Below, piece after piece: positions 7,635-11,529 of a stretch of 11,529 nt of DNA. Under the pieces are notes generated by a model. The model was not told where the DNA came from and did no database searches. It saw nothing but the letters and a program-made list of their open reading frames with translations. The DNA lies in assembly GCA_964627605.1 (NCBI GenBank), contig CAZVGZ010000061.1, positions 1-11,529 on the forward strand, given 5' to 3'. A program made the translations under genes and the position numbers. The stretch is from CAZVGZ01 sp964627605. GTDB lineage: Bacteria > Latescibacterota > MWCZ01 > CAZVGZ01. Within the stretch, counting starts at the first letter, position 1, and each line of letters starts with the position of its first letter.

Positions 7635-9314
7635 CTACCTCCCGATGTCCACCAGCTTCAACGCGCTGTCGAACACGATCAGATCGGCCTCACTTCGAAG
7701 CGAATCGGTGAACTCAGTATATCTCTGGTTAACCAAGTTCCTTACAAGGCTCTCAACGATGGTAGCGCGCCCGCTCTTGGCATCCATCCTAGTGGGCGCT
7801 TCACGCCGCTCGACGTACAGGAGCGACACACCATCATCTGTGGTAATCGGGCCGGTGACTCTCCTTAGCTTGGCATCAAACGCCGCCTGAACGATCGCGA
7901 CCGAAGGCTTCTGATCGGCAGATGTCAGCATTACCATCCCACCCTTAGGGCGTTCGCCATAGCGCAGGCGAAGTGAGTATATGTCCGCCAACGCTCCGAA
8001 CGACTCACCTCGTGCTATCCGTCGTTTGATATCCACCGCAGCTTTCTGTGTGGGAAGTAGTATCTCTCGGACAGTGACTTTGCCAAGCGTCAACAACCTG
8101 TCGCCATGCTCCTCAACCGCTTGGGCAATCTCCTCGTCTGTCGGTTTCTGTGCCACCCCATCCACAGCCTCGCTAACCAATCGCTCCACCATAAATCGGT
8201 GCTGTCTGCTCGTGAAAGCCTCGACCTCCAATGGGCGACGATGGATGCCCAAACGACGAGCCTCTGCAATGGAACATAAAAACTCCACCGCAAGATATCT
8301 TGCGGCCTGGGCGACCGCGTCTTTGTCGTCCAACGTCGATCTCAGACGCCGAGGCAAGGTCAGTGCTAACTGCCCCATTTTCTTGGCGGTAAGTGGCCCC
8401 GCAGCGGTTAGCGCCAGATGCAGATCACCTGCACCACCCGGCGCGCGACGCAACCAGCGCATCGTCCTCTTGGGGTAGTCTCTAGCCAATCGGGATATCG
8501 CTTGAGAGTTGATACTCACACCGTAGCTGTCAAACAGCTCCCGCCGCGCCCGCCTCATCACCTGTGTCTGGTGGCGGCGTTTGAGCCACCGACTAAGTTT
8601 GACAAAGTGCCGTTCTACCGCTTCAGGCCCTCTGTACAGTGTGTCCAGCTGTACTAGNNNNNNNNNNCCGCGCCCAACATGCAACGGGCCGACAATGTCA
8701 CCAGCAGAGTGCCGAAATATCACGTTCTGCATCGCGTGAACACCAACATCACTCCACGCGAACAACCTGGACTCCCCTTGGGCGTACTTGGCACCTGGCT
8801 CAACTGGTGCCCGACGCGCCACATCGGCAAAAGATTCTCCAACACCGAGTCGCCGCCTAAGCCTCGATCCGATCTTGTAGTCCCGCACCATGATCGTCGG
8901 ACCTCTTACAGCAACCACAGTGTCGGCGAAATACTCGCGAATATCCCCGGCGCTAAGGGCGTTGTCGGCTTTGACGCCCTTCCAATAAGCCTTGTGGAGT
9001 CGGTTGCGGGCCACATCCTCCAACTTCTCCAAAACTAATGAGTCCCGACTAAAGCCGCGTAACTCAGCCTCGGCAACCAGCAGTCGCTGCTCGACCAAAA
9101 GATCAAGCGCTTGACTGCGCAGGGCATCGGCGCTGAGTGTGTCAACACCATGAGCCAACCGAACGACGGCCGAATTTAGATCAACCGCGCTTATTGGCTC
9201 TGTGTCGATGGCAGCCACAACCCATCGGCTAGGATCGCCCTCAGCACCGCCAGGTGACCCTCCGCCACAACCAGCAACCCATACAACGAATGTCAACAGT
9301 ATTATCGGTCTCAC
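7635..9314 (-). CDS. SurA-like lipoprotein with two parvulin-like (PpiC) regions
   Basis: I place the start at GTG 9314, giving 559 residues, because GGAGGGG lies 8 bases before it. The upstream ATG at 9338 (567 residues) has no ribosome site. The short signal peptide then ends in a lipobox, VAGC, with Cys16 as the lipidated residue, so the protein is probably membrane-anchored in the periplasm. A helical SurA-N-like region (DLNSAVVRLAHG, LLVEQRLLVAEAE) is followed by a degenerate first parvulin region (about 140-235) that contains the gap. A long basic helical linker comes next, then a clearer second parvulin region (about 410-510: VREILLP, GESFGALADIYS, PKGGMVML, VTGPITTDDGVSLLYVE). The His of the usual SHILV motif is absent from the second region, suggesting a chaperone more than an active isomerase. 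It is the last gene of the likely operon. Confidence 0.88.
   Translation of the reverse strand: MRPIILLTFVVWVAGCGGGSPGGAEGDPSRWVVAAIDTEPISAVDLNSAVVRLAHGVDTLSADALRSQALDLLVEQRLLVAEAELRGFSRDSLVLEKLEDVARNRLHKAYWKGVKADNALSAGDIREYFADTVVAVRGPTIMVRDYKIGSRLRRRLGVGESFADVARRAPVEPGAKYAQGESRLFAWSDVGVHAMQNVIFRHSAGDIVGPLHVGRXXXXLVQLDTLYRGPEAVERHFVKLSRWLKRRHQTQVMRRARRELFDSYGVSINSQAISRLARDYPKRTMRWLRRAPGGAGDLHLALTAAGPLTAKKMGQLALTLPRRLRSTLDDKDAVAQAARYLAVEFLCSIAEARRLGIHRRPLEVEAFTSRQHRFMVERLVSEAVDGVAQKPTDEEIAQAVEEHGDRLLTLGKVTVREILLPTQKAAVDIKRRIARGESFGALADIYSLRLRYGERPKGGMVMLTSADQKPSVAIVQAAFDAKLRRVTGPITTDDGVSLLYVERREAPTRMDAKSGRATIVESLVRNLVNQRYTEFTDSLRSEADLIVFDSALKLVDIGR
8658..8667. other. Assembly gap of ten N inside the lipoprotein gene
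   Basis: Ten undetermined bases interrupt the first parvulin-like region. With ten bases assumed, the reading frame continues without a stop on both sides, and four codons are unknown. The flanks (GPLHVGR before, LVQLDTLYRG after) fit the end of a parvulin fold with about four residues missing, which supports a true gap size near ten. Confidence 0.95.
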
Positions 9315-9359
9315 AAGACAAGCCCCTCCAACCGTCATGTAATTTTTGGGCGTCCGGTT

Positions 9360-10160
9360 CTAGACGTCGCCAAGCAAATAGTCAATCGCCAATGAAGTGT
9401 GATGGAGCATGGCGTCGTTGTGATGCTCATAGCCACCCATTTCAGCTGTCAAAGGCCCATCGTAACCAATATCCGAAAGGGCACCCATCACAGCTGGCCA
9501 GTTTACATCGCCCTCAAGCAGCCCCACGAAGCCGGTGATGTTGCCAATCGACCGCTTCCAGTCTTTTAGGTGGATTCTTTTGACACGTTTACCCAATATG
9601 TTTATCCACTGCTCCGGGTATCCGCTCACCAGCACATTGCCTACATCAAAATAGGCCGCGACGAAATCGCTATTGAAGTGGTCGATGGTGGACGCCATCT
9701 CAAGCGGGCTCAGATACAGCTTGTTCCAGACGTTCTCCAGACAGATCGCCACGCCGCGCTTCTCCGCTTCCGGCACCAGTTCGTCGACGCCTTCGAGCAC
9801 CCGCTGGTGAGCCACATCGTAAGCCACATCGTCGTTGACAACGCCAGGGACCACCAAGATCGCGTCGGTTCCCATAATCTGCGCAATCTCCAACGCTTTG
9901 ATGACGCCCTGCTTGCCCTTCTGTCGAACGGCCGGATCGTTGTCAGTAAGCGGGTATTGCCAGTTGAGACCCGTCAACAGACTTGCCACCGACAACCCCT
10001 GATTCTGTACCCTCTCCCTGACCTTGCCTACCTGCTCCTCAGTGGCATCCAGCCCCAATTCGCCATCTTCACTCGTAACAAACTCTACCGCCGCGAAACC
10101 AGTAGCCTTGATTTTGGCGAGGTTAGCTTCGTCTGGCGAGGTGACAATGGATTTCAACAT
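9360..10160 (-). CDS. Sugar phosphate isomerase/epimerase-like TIM-barrel protein
   Basis: A 266-residue cytoplasmic protein of the xylose-isomerase-like/AP-endonuclease-2 superfamily, the usual length for that group. Candidate metal ligands fall in the expected order: Glu142 (CLENVW), Asp172 (YFDVGN), His197 (KRIHLKDW) and Glu240 (LTAEM). Spacing resembles D-tagatose 3-epimerase and hydroxypyruvate isomerase relatives, so ketose epimerisation or aldose-ketose isomerisation of a sugar or sugar acid is likely. The substrate cannot be read from sequence. YFDVGN, RIHLKD and GLLEGDVNW are typical of the epimerase branch. The ATG has AGGA nine bases upstream. It lies 48 bases after acpS and just before the lipoprotein gene, so it is probably co-transcribed, although its function does not obviously match its neighbours. 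Confidence 0.9.
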   Translation of the reverse strand: MLKSIVTSPDEANLAKIKATGFAAVEFVTSEDGELGLDATEEQVGKVRERVQNQGLSVASLLTGLNWQYPLTDNDPAVRQKGKQGVIKALEIAQIMGTDAILVVPGVVNDDVAYDVAHQRVLEGVDELVPEAEKRGVAICLENVWNKLYLSPLEMASTIDHFNSDFVAAYFDVGNVLVSGYPEQWINILGKRVKRIHLKDWKRSIGNITGFVGLLEGDVNWPAVMGALSDIGYDGPLTAEMGGYEHHNDAMLHHTSLAIDYLLGDV

Positions 10161-10208
10161 CCGGGTCGTTCCTTTAGGTTGGTGGGTTTTTTTGACAGAA
10201 ATACAAAA

Positions 10209-10592
10209 TCAGTCGCTGACCAACATAGCCTGCGCCATCGCAGTGTCCTCGGTGTGGGAGATCGACAGCAGCCAGTGACACCCGCCTGCCGGAAGAAGAC
10301 TCTCCATCCGTTCGCCAAGTTGGACGCCAGGCGGGCCGCCGTCGGCAGGGATGATCTCCACCTCCAAAAAATGTGTCTGGTGGTTCCATCCGGTTCCCAA
10401 CGCTTTTAGAACCGCCTCTTTAGCCGCAAAACGCCCGGCATAGTGTTCAAATCTTCGAGCGCGCGCATCGCAGTACGTACGCTCTGATTCGGTAAACACT
10501 CTGTGGAGAAACCGCTCGCCAAACTCCTCAATACTCTGGCGAATCCGGCCCACATCCACCAGATCAACTCCGATGCCGTGTACAGAAGACAC
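10209..10592 (-). CDS. acpS: Holo-[acyl-carrier-protein] synthase
   Basis: A 127-residue protein, the normal AcpS length. It transfers 4'-phosphopantetheine from CoA to a serine of acyl carrier protein, activating ACP for fatty acid synthesis. Family motifs are complete: GIGVDLVDVGRI with Asp10, AGRFAAKEAVLKALGTG with Glu59 (the Mg-binding pair equivalent to Asp9 and Glu58 of the E. coli enzyme), and the C-terminal SISHTEDTAMAQA with His113. The start is a GTG at 10592. No other start codon is available, since a TGA lies three codons upstream in frame. That TGA is the stop of the preceding gene, so the two genes are nine bases apart in the same frame. The ribosome site is poor: AAGGG is 13 bases away and AGGA is one base away. 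Translational coupling to the upstream gene is likely. Confidence 0.96.
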   Translation of the reverse strand: MSSVHGIGVDLVDVGRIRQSIEEFGERFLHRVFTESERTYCDARARRFEHYAGRFAAKEAVLKALGTGWNHQTHFLEVEIIPADGGPPGVQLGERMESLLPAGGCHWLLSISHTEDTAMAQAMLVSD

Positions 10593-10601
10593 GTCCTGTG
10601 A

Positions 10602-11529
10602 TCATCCCTTCTGTGCGGCGTACTGATTGGGTAGATGCTGCTTGACCTGCTCCTCGAGCTCCTGATCGCTGATGGAGGTAAGCCGCCCATCTACTTCGTA
10701 CTGGTCCAGCACCCACCGAGCGATTTTGGACATTTTGATTTTGCTCAACCTATCATCGCCAGTAAGCCCCAAGAACTCATTGACCCACAGAGCGACGCCC
10801 TCAACTCCTGTTTTGTCGGTGATCGCCACTCTCGGGGGACGTCCCAAAAGCTCAGTGGTGTCGAAAATATTGTAGATCCGTTCGTCCTGCCTCAATCCAC
10901 CAGCGTGAATCCCTGCACGTGTGGTATTGAAATCTTTGCCGACGAAAGGATAATTGGGCGTTATCTCGACGCCAATGGACTGGATGTACTCCGCTATCTC
11001 GGTGATGGCACCAGGATTGATCCCGTTCAGTTCGCCTTTAAGCCCGATGTACTCGATAATCGCACCCTCGACAGGCGGGTTCCCTGTCCGTTCACCAAAC
11101 CCGAAGAGCGTGCCGTTCAAAGCGTTGCAGCCATACAGCCAGGCGGTGGAACCGTTGATGAGTACTTTATGGAAATCGTTGTGACCGTGCCATTCCAACC
11201 GATCAGGAGGCAGCCCTGCGTCGTTTACCATACGAAGCACAAGTTTGGGGATCGACCTTGGTAGCGTTGCGCCAGGATATGGCAGTCCAAACCCCATGGT
11301 GTCACAGAGCCTGACTTTGGCTGTCAGATGCTCAGGAACCTGCTCAGAGCGTTTCATCAGCTCGACGACAAACGGCATCACAAAACCGTCAATGTCCGCG
11401 CGGGTCACGTCTTCTAAATGGCATCTGGGACGCACTCCAGCTTCCCATGCCGCCTCCACCACCTCAAGATAGTCGTCAAACGCCTGCTGCCGGGTCTTCT
11501 TGAGCTTGTTGAATATGTGATAGTCGGAG
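10602..11529 (-). CDS. LeuA-family acyltransferase (homocitrate/Re-citrate/isopropylmalate synthase-like), 5' end outside window
   Basis: The frame is open to the right edge and the visible 308 residues start at SDYHIFNKLKK, so the N-terminus lies beyond the window; a GTG at 11462 is internal. These enzymes condense acetyl-CoA with a 2-oxo acid. Visible motifs are RLCDTMGFGLPYP, EWHGHND (the His-x-His metal site, visible residues 114 and 116), GFGERTGNPPVEG and TRAGIHAGG (203-211). The protein ends about 100 residues after TRAGIHAGG, with no LeuA-type allosteric domain, which argues against a standard leucine-feedback LeuA. The SDYHIF and PRCHLEDVTRAD signatures remind me of the Re-citrate synthase branch described in clostridia and Desulfovibrio, but this is from memory. 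Substrate choice is therefore uncertain. It is the first visible gene of the likely operon. Confidence 0.92.
   Translation of the reverse strand, partial: SDYHIFNKLKKTRQQAFDDYLEVVEAAWEAGVRPRCHLEDVTRADIDGFVMPFVVELMKRSEQVPEHLTAKVRLCDTMGFGLPYPGATLPRSIPKLVLRMVNDAGLPPDRLEWHGHNDFHKVLINGSTAWLYGCNALNGTLFGFGERTGNPPVEGAIIEYIGLKGELNGINPGAITEIAEYIQSIGVEITPNYPFVGKDFNTTRAGIHAGGLRQDERIYNIFDTTELLGRPPRVAITDKTGVEGVALWVNEFLGLTGDDRLSKIKMSKIARWVLDQYEVDGRLTSISDQELEEQVKQHLPNQYAAQKG

Noticed and set aside
9570..10409. Plus-strand frame of 279 codons antisense to the isomerase and acpS genes
   Set aside because: It overlaps two genes with complete family motifs on the minus strand, and its product shows no domain or signal; it is a shadow frame.
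10635..11264. Plus-strand frame of 209 codons opposite the LeuA-family gene
   Set aside because: The minus strand carries clear catalytic motifs here, and the plus-strand product has no recognisable features.

Overview
The window is a stretch of bacterial DNA in which every convincing gene lies on the minus strand, so it reads from right to left. A 10-base run of N at 8658-8667 marks an assembly gap, which suggests a draft or metagenomic scaffold. The predicted proteins include a gingipain-like C25 protease carrying an FG-GAP-type propeller and a FlgD-like/type IX-like C-terminal sorting domain. They also include a Reg_prop-like propeller protein and a SurA-like lipoprotein, so the organism should have an outer membrane. 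This mix fits an uncultured lineage of the wider FCB group (Latescibacterota, Zixibacteria or similar). That placement is an inference from domain style only; the window contains no phylogenetic marker I can place.

Right part (11529 to 7635): four closely spaced genes that look like one operon. In transcription order they are a LeuA/homocitrate-synthase-type acyltransferase (5' end outside the window), holo-ACP synthase (acpS), a TIM-barrel sugar isomerase/epimerase-like protein, and a lipoprotein with two parvulin-like regions that crosses the assembly gap. The first two are cytoplasmic metabolic or lipid-cofactor genes. The last is probably a periplasmic folding factor.

Middle (7634 to 7112): about 520 bases without a convincing gene. 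It holds a good sigma70-like promoter (TTGACA, 17-base spacer, TATGTT, preceded by a run of ten A on the coding strand). A long leader of about 280 bases follows, with nested inverted repeats and a G/C-rich hairpin. A 41-codon ORF just upstream of the promoter is possible but weak.

Left part (7111 to 1): three genes for exported proteins. The first is a 428-residue protein of unknown function that begins with a CBM9-like segment and ends in an intrinsic terminator. Next is the 1374-residue C25 protease, whose propeller repeats with a nearly exact 47-residue period. Last is a propeller protein that runs off the left edge, with a candidate promoter of its own. Together they read as a cell-surface or secreted-protein cluster downstream of a housekeeping operon. 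I found no CRISPR array, tRNA, rRNA, transposase or clear horizontal-transfer boundary. No obviously new multi-gene system is visible; the most interesting items are the protease architecture and the regulated-looking leader.
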